A DNA stretch of 64,000 bases from Amycolatopsis aidingensis (GTDB lineage: Bacteria > Actinomycetota > Actinomycetes > Mycobacteriales > Pseudonocardiaceae), in NCBI RefSeq assembly GCF_018885265.1, contig NZ_CP076538.1, positions 6,980,001 to 7,044,000 of the forward strand. The letters run 5' to 3'. The position numbers and the translations under genes are program-made. The notes under the pieces were generated by a model. That model searched no databases. It saw nothing but the letters and a program-made list of their open reading frames with translations, and was not told the origin of the DNA. This document shows, piece by piece, positions 16,576 through 24,941 of the stretch (the stretch's first letter is position 1; every line of letters starts with the position of its first letter).

Positions 16576-17211
16576 TCAGAGGTTTCCCAGTCCGGCGCGT
16601 ACCCATGCACAGGCCGCGTCCACGGCGGCGGCGAGCGGCGCATCGGTGGTGTCGAACAGCCGGACCGGTGGCGTCATCCCCGCGGCGCCCGCCCGCAGCC
16701 AGTCGTTGAACTCCAGCATCTCGGCGATCCGCGGCTCGGACCACTCGCGCCAGGCGGGCCGGGCCCGCAGCCGGGCGGCCAGTGCGCCCGGCTCGGCCAC
16801 CAGCGCCAGGTAGTGGATATCGGCGAACAGCACCCGCTCCGGCAGGGGTTCGAACTCGGCGGGCACCACGGTGCCGCAGAGCACCACCGGGCGCCCGCTC
16901 TGGTGCACCATCGCGGCCATCCGCAGCCAGGTGGAGCGGAACAGCGGGTGGCCGTCCACGTCATCGCGCAACCCGCCGGTCCACAGCACGTCCTGCTCCA
17001 GCACCACGACCCGGTCGGCCAGCCGCTGCGCCAGTGCCGGGCCGACCGTGGACTTGCCTGCCCCGCTCGGCCCGGTCAGCGCGAACAGCGGCAGCCGCTG
17101 GAACGGCCACCGGTGCCCGCAGACCGCGCAGCACAGCACCGCCCGTGCCGCTTCGGTGCGCGGACGCTCGGCGCGGTCACCGCAGGCCGGACAGATCCGC
17201 GGATCGAGCAC
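16576..17211 (-). CDS. zinc-ribbon P-loop NTPase (nucleoside kinase-like)
   Basis: This 211-residue protein starts with a zinc ribbon (CPAC at 7-10, CAVC at 28-31) followed by a Walker A loop GPSGAGKST at about 47-55. The rest resembles small AAA/kinase-like ATPases (LEQDVLWTG, MAAMVHQSGRPVVLCGTV). It probably phosphorylates or hydrolyses a small substrate; no specific reaction is recognised. The zinc ribbon in front of a P-loop kinase is uncommon but recurs in actinobacteria. Confidence 0.75.
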   Translation of the reverse strand: MLDPRICPACGDRAERPRTEAARAVLCCAVCGHRWPFQRLPLFALTGPSGAGKSTVGPALAQRLADRVVVLEQDVLWTGGLRDDVDGHPLFRSTWLRMAAMVHQSGRPVVLCGTVVPAEFEPLPERVLFADIHYLALVAEPGALAARLRARPAWREWSEPRIAEMLEFNDWLRAGAAGMTPPVRLFDTTDAPLAAAVDAACAWVRAGLGNL

Positions 17212-17382
17212 CGGCCGCTAGTCTGCGTCCGAAGGCGCGCGGTCGACGAACCCGTCTACGGGTCGTAACCACGCACACCAAGGCACCTGGGCAAGCAGGC
17301 GACCCGCAGCCAGGTTCGCGATGCCTCCGGCAAGGACGCACGCGAACACATCACCTCGGTCAGCCACCATCCCGACCAGCTC

Positions 17383-17757
17383 CTAGTCGAAGAGGCCGTC
17401 GAGGAAGCTGCGCTTGCGCTTCTTGTGGCCGTAGCCGTACGGCCGTGGCGAATCGCCGTAGCCACCCCGGTACGGGCGCGGCGAGTCGCCGTAGCCGCCG
17501 CGGTACGGGCGGGGCGAGTCCTTGTGGCCATGGTGCCCACCACCGTGGTAGCCGGGCGGGGGCGGCGGCTGATGTGGCTGCGCGCCCTGGTACGGCGGCG
17601 GGGCGGCGGCTTGACCGTAGTAGGCGTTCTCCGCGCTCACGATCCGCTCCAGCTCACCGTGGTCGAGGAAGATCCCGCGGCAACCTTCGCACTGATCGAT
17701 ATGCACGCCTTCCTTGTCGACCGTCCGCATCATGTTCTGGCATTTGGGGCAAATCAC
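17383..17757 (-). CDS. zf-TFIIB domain protein with Pro/Tyr/Gly-rich repeat tail
   Basis: This 124-residue protein starts at GTG 17757 with a TFIIB-type zinc ribbon, CPKC at residues 3-6 and CEGCRGIFLDHGELERI at about 23-40. The remainder is low complexity: Pro/His/Gly stretches, then three near-identical DSPRPYRGGYG units and a basic KKRKR segment before the C terminus. Other zf-TFIIB proteins of this size are uncharacterised and may bind nucleic acid. The repeat tail looks disordered. Confidence 0.85.
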   Translation of the reverse strand: MICPKCQNMMRTVDKEGVHIDQCEGCRGIFLDHGELERIVSAENAYYGQAAAPPPYQGAQPHQPPPPPGYHGGGHHGHKDSPRPYRGGYGDSPRPYRGGYGDSPRPYGYGHKKRKRSFLDGLFD

Positions 17758-17786
17758 AGTCGACAGCCTACGCAACGGATAACGGG

Positions 17787-18689
17787 TCACGCATACTCCG
17801 CCGCGGTCCGGCGCAGCGCGTCGAGCAGGGCGGCGATCGGCGGGCTGGTCCGGCTGCCGGTACGCAGCGCGGCCGAGACCGTGCGGTGCAGTTCCGGCAA
17901 GGCGAGCTCGGCGAGCCGGATGTCCCCGGCGGCTGTCTCCAGCGCCATCCGCGGCACCAGCGACACCCCGAGCCCGGCGCGGACCAGCGCGAAGATCGCG
18001 GTGTAGTCGCTGCTCACGTAGTCCACCCGCGGGGTGAACCCGGCCATGCCGCAGGCGCGTTCCAGCATGGCGCGCAGCGCCTCGTCGCCATGCGGGGCGA
18101 TCCACGGCTGGTCGGCCAGCGCCTCCAGTGCGAACGGCCCGGTACCGGCCGGAAGACCGGCCGGCAGCGCGGCCAGCAGCGGCTCGCGCACCAGCGGCTC
18201 GGTGTCCACACCCGCGTCCCGCACCCGGGGCAGCAGGTTGTACTCGTGGATCAGCGCGAGGTCGATACCTCCCGCCTTCAGCTCGGTGATCGCCTCCGGG
18301 ATCGACCGCTCGGCCAGCAGCACCCGCAGATCAGGGTGCGCCTCGCGGCAGCGGGTGATCGCGCCGGGCACCAGGGTGCGCGCGGCGGTGGGGAAGGCGG
18401 CCAGGTGCAGTACCCCGCGTACCGCCGAGGTCAGCTCGGCGACCTCCGCGCTGGCCTGCTCCAGATCGGCGAGGATCCGCTCGGTGTGCCCGACCAGCAC
18501 CCTGGCCGCCTCGGTGAGCACCAGCCTGCGCCCGTCCCGGAACAGCAGCGGCACCCCGACCTCGCGCTCCAGCAGGGACAGCTGCTGGGAGACCGCCGAG
18601 GGGGTGAGCGCACAGCCGCGGGCGGTGGCGGCGATGGTGCCGTGCGCCGAAAGCTCCCTGAGCAGGCGCAACCTGCGTACATCCAGCAT
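17787..18689 (-). CDS. LysR family transcriptional regulator
   Basis: This 300-residue regulator has a LysR winged helix at residues 1-60 (TIAATARGCALTPSAVSQQLSLLE) and a periplasmic-binding-like effector domain. It is transcribed away from the M24 peptidase/enolase-superfamily pair across a 72-bp gap, so it probably controls them and itself. The gap is AT-richer than its surroundings and contains repeated AGAAAT elements. The co-inducer is unknown. Confidence 0.9.
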   Translation of the reverse strand: MLDVRRLRLLRELSAHGTIAATARGCALTPSAVSQQLSLLEREVGVPLLFRDGRRLVLTEAARVLVGHTERILADLEQASAEVAELTSAVRGVLHLAAFPTAARTLVPGAITRCREAHPDLRVLLAERSIPEAITELKAGGIDLALIHEYNLLPRVRDAGVDTEPLVREPLLAALPAGLPAGTGPFALEALADQPWIAPHGDEALRAMLERACGMAGFTPRVDYVSSDYTAIFALVRAGLGVSLVPRMALETAAGDIRLAELALPELHRTVSAALRTGSRTSPPIAALLDALRRTAAEYA

Positions 18690-18761
18690 GTAGAAATGCT
18701 AATGGTCAACGTCAGAAATCGTCACTGGTGCTAACGCCGGGCTCGGCCGCAGGCTGGTGGC

Positions 18762-19901
18762 GTGACGGCACAGTTGGTTTCCGGCGCACCCGCGAGCGAG
18801 CACGAGACGCGGGTGTCCGCACTGCGCGGCCGGATGGCCGCGGAGGGTCTGTCCGCGGTGGCGGTGGCCAGCCCGGAGAACGTCTACTACCTGACCGGGT
18901 TGGACCACCTCGGATACTTCGCGTTCACCCTGCTGATCGTGCCGGCCGAAGGACCGCTGACGCTGGTCACCAGGGAGATGGAACGGCCGACGATCCGGGC
19001 CCAGCTGCCGCGCTGCCGCCATGTCACCTTCGGGGACGGGCAGGACCCGGCCGCGGTGGCCGCGGGCGCGCTGGCCGAGGTGGCACCGCGGGGCGGGACG
19101 ATCGGCACCGAGGACGCCGCGATGTTCTTCCCGCCCGCGGTGCACGCCCGGCTGCGCGCCGGGCTGCCCGACCGGCTGTGGCGGGACGCCACCACGTTGA
19201 TCTCGGCAACCGGCGCGGTGAAGTCGGCCGGGGAGATCGCGCTGGTCCGGCAGGCTGCCGGGGTCTCCGATGCCGCAATGGCTGCCGCGATCGGTGCGGC
19301 CCGGCCCGGTGCGGCTGAGCGCGAGGTCGCCGCGGCCGCCTGGCAGGCGATGTTCACCCATGGCGGCCAGCAACCGGGTTTCGCGCCGCTGATACGTCCA
19401 TTGTGGATGCTGGACCAGGAGCATGTTTCCTGGGGCGACCGGTTGCTGGAGCCCGGAACGGGGCTGTTCATCGAGCTGTCCGGGTGCGTCCGGCGCTACC
19501 ACGCCCCGCTGAGCCGCACGGTCTATCTCGGCGAACCGCCCGCGGGCGCGGTGCGGGCGCACGCGCGTGCCCTGTCCGGTGTGGACGCCGCGGCGGCGGC
19601 CCTGCGGCCGGGGGTGCGTACCGGCGAGGTGTACGCGGCCTGGCAGGCGGCCGTGGGGGCCGGGGAGCGGATGCGGCACCACTGCGGCTACCTGGTGGGA
19701 ATCGGCTTCCCGCCCAGCTGGGTCGGTGGCGGGGAGGTGCTCGGCATCCGGCCCGGCGGACAGGTGCGCGTCGCAGCCGGGATGACCTTCCACCTGATGT
19801 CCTGGGTCGGCGGGCACGTGCTCTCGGACACCGTGCTGGTCACCGGGCAGGGAACCGAACGACTCACCACCACGACCCGCGAGCTGATCCGGCTTGGCTA
19901 G
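18762..19901 (+). CDS. M24-family (creatinase/ectoine hydrolase-like) hydrolase
   Basis: This 379-residue protein has the creatinase N-terminal domain and a pita-bread C-terminal domain. The metal-ligand positions of true Xaa-Pro peptidases are replaced: the usual D-x-G and D-x-T-R-T motifs read ELSGCVRRYHAPLSRT, and the GMVF-x-x-EPG region reads GMTFHLMSWV. This matches the metal-free branch that includes creatinase and ectoine hydrolase DoeA, so amide-bond hydrolysis of a small nitrogen compound is likely. GTG start at 18762; 8 bp before the next gene. Confidence 0.8.
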   Translation: MTAQLVSGAPASEHETRVSALRGRMAAEGLSAVAVASPENVYYLTGLDHLGYFAFTLLIVPAEGPLTLVTREMERPTIRAQLPRCRHVTFGDGQDPAAVAAGALAEVAPRGGTIGTEDAAMFFPPAVHARLRAGLPDRLWRDATTLISATGAVKSAGEIALVRQAAGVSDAAMAAAIGAARPGAAEREVAAAAWQAMFTHGGQQPGFAPLIRPLWMLDQEHVSWGDRLLEPGTGLFIELSGCVRRYHAPLSRTVYLGEPPAGAVRAHARALSGVDAAAAALRPGVRTGEVYAAWQAAVGAGERMRHHCGYLVGIGFPPSWVGGGEVLGIRPGGQVRVAAGMTFHLMSWVGGHVLSDTVLVTGQGTERLTTTTRELIRLG

Positions 19902-19909
19902 GAGTACCG

Positions 19910-21091
19910 ATGCGTATCACGAACATCCGGGCCACCCCGGTGGCCGTGCCCTACCGCAGGGACGAGGTCTGGGCCTTCGGGCGCAGGCGCGGGCAGGTCA
20001 GTGTGCTGATCGAGGTGGAGACCGACGAGGGGGTGACCGGCCTCGGCGAGGCGGCGGCGTATCCGAGCGCGGAGATCGTGCTCGCGGTGCTGCGCGGGCT
20101 GGAGCCGATGGTGCTCGGCGCGGATCCGCTGCGGATCGAACGGCTGGTGCGCGGGATCGAGCTGGTGGGCACCTGGCACCACGTCAAGGCGACCAGCCCC
20201 GCGATCGCCGCGGTGGAGATGGCCTGCTGGGACATCCTCGGCAAGCTCTGCGGGCAGCCGCTGGTGAACCTGCTCGGCGGCCGCTTCGCCGACCGGGTCG
20301 AGTTCTTCTACTACGTCGCGGCCGGTCCGCCGGAACAGGTGGCCGAGGAGGCGGCCCGCGCGGTTTCGGCCGGTTTCGGCACCTGCTATCTCAAGGTGGG
20401 CGCCGACGATCCGGCGGTGGACCTGGAGCGGGTGGCCGCACTGCGCGCCGGTGCCGGTGACTCGGCGCTGCTGCGGGTGGACGCGAACGAGGCCTGGTCA
20501 CCGGGGGCCGCCGTGCGGATGATCCGCAGGCTGGAGGCGTACGACCTGGAGCTGGTCGAGCAGCCGGTTTCCGGCCGCAACCTGGCCGAGCTCGCCTACG
20601 TGCGCGGCAGGGTGGGGGTGCCGATCCTGGCGAACGAGGCGAGCTGGACCAGGTACGACCAGCTTGCGGTGCTGAACGCGGGCGGGGCGGACGTGCTCTC
20701 TGTGGACAACCAGATGGACGGCGGCCTGCTCAACCTGAAGCGATCAGCGGGGCTGTGCGAGGCCGCGGGCCTGCCGGTGGTGAAACACAGCCTCGGCGAG
20801 CTCGGCGTGGCGCTCGCAGCCGCCGTGCACGCGATCGCCGCGACGCCCAACTTCCGGTACGCCAACCAGGGCTACGCCGCCCTGCTCGCGGACGATGTGA
20901 CCGCGGGCTTCGGCGCCACGGAGTCCACTGTGGATGGAAAGGTCACGGTGCCGGAAGGGCCGGGGCTCGGGGTGCGGCTCGATCCGGAGCGGGTGGCGAA
21001 GTACGCGGAGCTGTTCCGCGCCGAGGGCACGGAGTTCGCCTTCCACGACCCGGCCGCCGTTTCCGCCCCGCTGGCGCTGCCGAAGTTCTGA
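19910..21091 (+). CDS. mandelate racemase/muconate lactonizing enzyme family protein
   Basis: This 393-residue enolase-superfamily enzyme has an N-terminal capping domain and a TIM barrel. Visible features are TCYLKVGADD (catalytic Lys in the KxK position), metal ligands Asp in LLRVDANEAW, Glu in LELVEQP and Glu in PILANEAS, and VVKHSLGELG near the end. It would abstract an alpha proton from a carboxylate. The ATG follows TAGGAG. It probably forms an operon with the M24 gene for catabolism of an amino-acid-like compound, under the divergent LysR. Confidence 0.85.
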   Translation: MRITNIRATPVAVPYRRDEVWAFGRRRGQVSVLIEVETDEGVTGLGEAAAYPSAEIVLAVLRGLEPMVLGADPLRIERLVRGIELVGTWHHVKATSPAIAAVEMACWDILGKLCGQPLVNLLGGRFADRVEFFYYVAAGPPEQVAEEAARAVSAGFGTCYLKVGADDPAVDLERVAALRAGAGDSALLRVDANEAWSPGAAVRMIRRLEAYDLELVEQPVSGRNLAELAYVRGRVGVPILANEASWTRYDQLAVLNAGGADVLSVDNQMDGGLLNLKRSAGLCEAAGLPVVKHSLGELGVALAAAVHAIAATPNFRYANQGYAALLADDVTAGFGATESTVDGKVTVPEGPGLGVRLDPERVAKYAELFRAEGTEFAFHDPAAVSAPLALPKF

Positions 21092-21094
21092 CCT

Positions 21095-21472
21095 TCAGCA
21101 GGCGCACAGGCAGAACGGATGCCCGGCCGGGTCGGCGTACACCCAGAACGACTTGTGCTCGGTGTCCAGCACCGTGGCGCCGAGCCGGATCGCGCGCTCG
21201 TGCGCCGCGGCGAGGTCGGGCACGGTCAGGTCGAGGTGGAACTGCTGCGGACCGGTCTGGGACGGCCATTCCGGGGGCCGGTAGTCCGCGACCCGCTGGA
21301 ACTCGAGCTTCGGGCCACCCGCCGGGTTGGTCAGCGTGTACCAGCCCTCCTGCCCCCGCGCGGCGGGCCAGTCCAGCAGGGCGGCGTAGAAGGCGGCGAG
21401 TGCGGCGGGGTCAGGGCAGTCCAGGACCACCGAGCCGAAGGTGGGTACCGCGGTCGTGCCGGGGGCGCTCAT
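21095..21472 (-). CDS. VOC family (glyoxalase-like) protein
   Basis: This 125-residue protein has two beta-alpha-beta-beta-beta repeats. The first has FGSVVLDCPDPAALAAFYAALLDW, and the second FHLDLTVPDLAAAHERAIRLGA with a metal-ligand His, then FWVYADPAGHPFCLC. It is a small single-chain member of the type used for bleomycin-resistance-like or dioxygenase-like functions. Substrate unknown. It converges with the enolase-superfamily gene, 3 bp apart. Confidence 0.9.
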   Translation of the reverse strand: MSAPGTTAVPTFGSVVLDCPDPAALAAFYAALLDWPAARGQEGWYTLTNPAGGPKLEFQRVADYRPPEWPSQTGPQQFHLDLTVPDLAAAHERAIRLGATVLDTEHKSFWVYADPAGHPFCLCAC

Positions 21473-21562
21473 CCAGGACTCCTTGCCGATCGGGAATAAC
21501 CACCTAATTGATAATGCTAGTTATTGAGCTCCGGCGCAACCCGGCTGACTTACAGTGAAAAG

Positions 21563-22048
21563 ATGTCCCCGCAGGCGGCCGAGCCCTCCGATGTGTCCCT
21601 CGTGCTCGACTTCCTCAACACGGTCGACGTCGAGCACGACACCGACGTGCTGCGCACGGCGGAGTCCTGGCGGGCATGGGCCGAGCAGCGCGGCCGCACG
21701 GCCGATCCCCTCGCGCCTGCCAGGCAGGCACGGGACGCGCTGCGGGCCGCGGTCGGCGATCCGGACCTTCCTGCGGACCCGGCAGGCGCCTCCGTGCGGG
21801 TCGAGCTCCGCGCAGGCGCCCCGGAACTGGTGGCGGGCACCGTCGTGGGCGCGGTACTGGCGGCCGCCGCCCGGCTGGCCGTACTCGGCCAGTGGGAACG
21901 GGTGAAGATCTGCCCGGCCGACGACTGCCGCTGCGCCTTCTTCGACCAGTCCCGCAACCGCTCCCGTACCTGGTGCTCCATGCGGCTGTGCGGGAACAGG
22001 GAGAAGGCCCGCAGCTGGCGCGAGCGCGCGGCCCGAGCCGGGGACTGA
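21563..22048 (+). CDS. ABATE / CGNR zinc-finger protein
   Basis: This 161-residue protein has a helical ABATE domain (LVLDFLNTVD near the start) followed by the CGNR zinc finger, ICPADDCRCAFFDQSRNRSRTWCSMRLCGNR at about residues 115-150 with four Cys ligands. These are putative stress-responsive transcription factors. The ATG at 21563 is divergent from the VOC gene. The intergenic region has an AT-rich patch (21507-21527) that stands out in this GC-rich genome and probably holds the promoters. Confidence 0.9.
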   Translation: MSPQAAEPSDVSLVLDFLNTVDVEHDTDVLRTAESWRAWAEQRGRTADPLAPARQARDALRAAVGDPDLPADPAGASVRVELRAGAPELVAGTVVGAVLAAAARLAVLGQWERVKICPADDCRCAFFDQSRNRSRTWCSMRLCGNREKARSWRERAARAGD

Positions 22049-22065
22049 ACCGCCGGACGGCCATA

Positions 22066-22121
22066 ACGTCCACAGCTGTATCCACAGGGCGACTGTGGAT
22101 AACACCCAGGGATGTGGATAA
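22066..22121. promoter_or_regulatory. cluster of DnaA boxes
   Basis: Two perfect TGTGGATAA boxes (22094-22102 and 22113-22121; complement TTATCCACA), one one-mismatch GTATCCACA (22078-22086) and a weaker ACGTCCACA (22066-22074) lie within 56 bp between the CGNR and DUF445 genes. The left two point one way and the right two the other. No dnaA, dnaN, or AT-rich unwinding region is near, so this is not oriC. A DnaA titration or reactivation site is possible. Confidence 0.6.
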
Positions 22122-22167
22122 CTCCGTAGGGCTACCGCCGGAAGGGTGACGTCTCTACCCAGAAGAG

Positions 22168-23469
22168 TCAGAACAGGTTGTGCGCGACGGTGTAGATGGC
22201 CAGTCCGGCCAGTGCGCCCACGACCGTGCCGTTGATCCGGATGAACTGCAGGTCGCGGCCAACCTGGAGTTCGATCCTGCGGGAGGTCTCGGTGGCGTCC
22301 CAGCGCTCCACCGTGTCGCTGATGATCGTGGTGATCTCGGCCGAGTAGTTGAGCACCACGTGCGCCGCGGCGTCCTCCACCCAGCGGTCCACCTTCGAGC
22401 CGAGGGAGTCCTGCCCGCCGAGCCGCTCGCCGAGGACCCGCAGGCCCGCGCGCACCCTGGTGCGCAGCTCGCTCGATGGATCCTCGGCCGCGGTGAGCAA
22501 CAGGTCCTTCGCGGTGGACCAGGCCGAGCCGATCAGCTTCTGCACCTCGGGGTGCTCGATCACCTGCTGCTTGACCTGCTCGGCGCGGGCCATCGTCTCC
22601 GGGTCGTGTTGCAGGTCCGTGGCGAACTCGGCGAGGAACTTGTCCAGCGCGATCCGCATCGGGTGGTTCACGTCGGTCTTGACCGCCCAGGAGAAGGAAA
22701 GCACCTCGCCGTACACCTTGTCCGCGAGCATCGAGTCCACGAACTTCGGCGACCAGGTCGGCGCCCGGTCCGACACCACCCGCAGCACCGTCTGGTGGTT
22801 GTCCCGGACCCACTCGTAGGCCCGGTCACACACCAGGTCGACCAGCTTGTGATGAGCCCCGTCGCTGAACACCTGGTCCAGCAGCTTGCCGAGCGGCGGC
22901 CCCCACGGGCGGTCGATGATCCGGCGGGCCACGGCCTGCTCCATCACCGCCTGCACGTCCTCGTCCCGCAGCACGGTGATCGCGCCGCGGACCACCGTGG
23001 CCAGCTCGGCCGTCACCCGCTCGGCGTTCGCGGGCTGGGCCAGCCAGCCGCCGAGCCGCCGGGAGATCTCCACCCGGCGCAGCTTGTCCCGCACCACCTG
23101 CTCGGAGAGGAAGTTCTTGCCGACGAAGTCGCCGAGGCTGCTGCCAAGGGCGTCCTTCTTGTTCGGGATGATCGCGGTGTGCGGGATCGGCAGCCGCAGC
23201 GGATGCCGGAACAGGGCGGTGACCGCGAACCAGTCGGCGAGTGCGCCGACCATCCCCGCCTCCGCCGCCGCCCGCAGGTATCCCACCCAGCCCGGCCAGC
23301 CAGCGGCCTGCGCCCAGCTGGTCAGCAGGAAGATCACCAGCGCACCGAGCAGGAAGGACAACGCGACCAGCTTCATCCTGCGCAGGCCACGACGCTTGCT
23401 TTCCTCGGCGGCGAGGCCGCCGGGCGGGTCGGCGGGTTGCCAGGTCTCGCCCACCGTCAGTTGCTTCAC
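22168..23469 (-). CDS. DUF445 family membrane protein
   Basis: This 433-residue protein has an N-terminal hydrophobic segment at about residues 32-52, the DUF445 signature EAGMVGALADWFAVTALFRHPLRLPIPHTAIIP at about 70-102, a long charged helical region, and a C-terminal membrane segment (GTVVGALAGLAIYTVAHNLF). GTG start at 23469. The family is widespread and uncharacterised, and a role in membrane organisation has been suggested in general terms only. Confidence 0.9.
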   Translation of the reverse strand: MKQLTVGETWQPADPPGGLAAEESKRRGLRRMKLVALSFLLGALVIFLLTSWAQAAGWPGWVGYLRAAAEAGMVGALADWFAVTALFRHPLRLPIPHTAIIPNKKDALGSSLGDFVGKNFLSEQVVRDKLRRVEISRRLGGWLAQPANAERVTAELATVVRGAITVLRDEDVQAVMEQAVARRIIDRPWGPPLGKLLDQVFSDGAHHKLVDLVCDRAYEWVRDNHQTVLRVVSDRAPTWSPKFVDSMLADKVYGEVLSFSWAVKTDVNHPMRIALDKFLAEFATDLQHDPETMARAEQVKQQVIEHPEVQKLIGSAWSTAKDLLLTAAEDPSSELRTRVRAGLRVLGERLGGQDSLGSKVDRWVEDAAAHVVLNYSAEITTIISDTVERWDATETSRRIELQVGRDLQFIRINGTVVGALAGLAIYTVAHNLF

Positions 23470-23498
23470 GAGGTCATTGTCCGCGAGGATCGCTCATC

Positions 23499-24662
23499 AT
23501 GCGCGAACCCGTTCTCGTCCCCCGCCTGCGGCCGTTCACCTCGACCATCTTCGCGGAGATGACGGCGCTGGCCGCGCGTACCGGTGCGGTCAACCTCGGC
23601 CAGGGCTTCCCGGACACCGACGGGCCTGCCGCCATGCTGGACGCGGCGAAGAACGCGCTGGTCAGCGGCGCCAACCAGTACCCGCCCGGCCCGGGAAGGC
23701 CCGAGCTGCGGGCCGCCATCGCCCGGCACCGTGCCCGCTACGGCCTCGAGTTCGACCCGGACAGCGAGATCCTGGTCACCACCGGGGCCACCGAGGCGAT
23801 CGCGGCGAGCCTGCTCGCGCTCACCGAGCCCGGGGACGAGGTGCTGGTCATCGAGCCGTACTACGACTCCTACGCCGCCGCGGTGGCGATGGCCGGGGCG
23901 AGCAGGCGTGCGGTGCCGCTGGCCTCGGACGGCGGCCGGTTCGCCATGGACCCGGCGGCGCTGCGGGCCGCGGTCACCCCGCGCACCAGGGCGATCCTGG
24001 TGAACTCCCCGCACAACCCGACCGGCACTGTGTTCACCAGGGCCGAGCTGGCCGCGATCGCCGAGGTCTGCACGGAACACGACCTGATCGCCATCACCGA
24101 CGAGGTGTACGAGCACCTGGTCTACGACGATGCCGAGCACATCCCGCTGGCCACCCTGCCCGGTATGGCCGAGCGCACGGTGTCCATCTCCAGCGCGGGC
24201 AAGACGTTCAACTGCACCGGCTGGAAGATCGGCTGGGTATGCGCGCGGCCGGAGCTGGTCGGCGCGGTCAGGGCGGCCAAACAGTTCCTCACCTTCGTCT
24301 CCGGCGGGCCGCTGCAGCCCGCGGTGGCACACGCGCTCGAGCACGAGCTGGACTGGGTGGAACAGCTGCGTACCAGCCTGGCCGGCAAGCGGGACCGGCT
24401 CTCGGCCGGCCTCGCCGCGGCCGGGTTCGCCGTCCGGCCGAGCGCGGGCACCTACTTCGTCTGCGCCGATGTCCGCCCGCTCGGCTTTACCGATGCCGCC
24501 GAGCTGGCCTGGCAGTTGCCGGAACGGATCGGGGTGGCCGCGGTACCGGTGCACGTGTTCACTGATCATCCGGACGAGTGGAAACACGTGCTGCGCTTCG
24601 CATTCTGCAAGCAGGATGATGTCCTGGAAGAGGCCGTCGACCGGCTGCACAAGCTCGGGTGA
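23499..24662 (+). CDS. dapC: PLP-dependent aminotransferase, DapC (Rv0858c)-like
   Basis: This 387-residue fold-type I aminotransferase has VNLGQGFPDTDGP, the Asn in NSPHNPTG (residues 169-176), ITDEVYEH, and the PLP Lys235 in SSAGKTFN. As I recall it, the sequence parallels mycobacterial Rv0858c through its length, including LRPF-x-T-x-FAEM near the start. That enzyme is N-succinyldiaminopimelate aminotransferase of lysine/peptidoglycan precursor synthesis. Methionine or kynurenine aminotransferase activity is the alternative for this subgroup. Confidence 0.85.
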   Translation: MREPVLVPRLRPFTSTIFAEMTALAARTGAVNLGQGFPDTDGPAAMLDAAKNALVSGANQYPPGPGRPELRAAIARHRARYGLEFDPDSEILVTTGATEAIAASLLALTEPGDEVLVIEPYYDSYAAAVAMAGASRRAVPLASDGGRFAMDPAALRAAVTPRTRAILVNSPHNPTGTVFTRAELAAIAEVCTEHDLIAITDEVYEHLVYDDAEHIPLATLPGMAERTVSISSAGKTFNCTGWKIGWVCARPELVGAVRAAKQFLTFVSGGPLQPAVAHALEHELDWVEQLRTSLAGKRDRLSAGLAAAGFAVRPSAGTYFVCADVRPLGFTDAAELAWQLPERIGVAAVPVHVFTDHPDEWKHVLRFAFCKQDDVLEEAVDRLHKLG

Positions 24663-24941
24663 TCACCAGCCCGGCGCGCGGAGGTGGCACTTCTCGGTGT
24701 CGTCCCACCCCGGTTGACCAGCGCTTTTGTAAACACTCAGTGATCAACTCGGCGCCCGATGCCACCGAAGCCGGTAAGTCCGTTCCGCCGTACGGGGTGG
24801 ATCGAACGCGATCGAGGTGAAACACTCCCCACCGATGCTAGAAATAACGCAGCCTCAGGGGGAACTGCGGCCTGGCCAGATGAGACCAGACAAGATCGGC
24901 TGACGATCAGGTGAGCCGAGGCCCGGACGGTGGTGGTGGCG

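Noticed and set aside
22066..22121. Chromosomal replication origin
   Set aside because: DnaA boxes are present, but no dnaA/dnaN genes, no AT-rich unwinding region and too few boxes.
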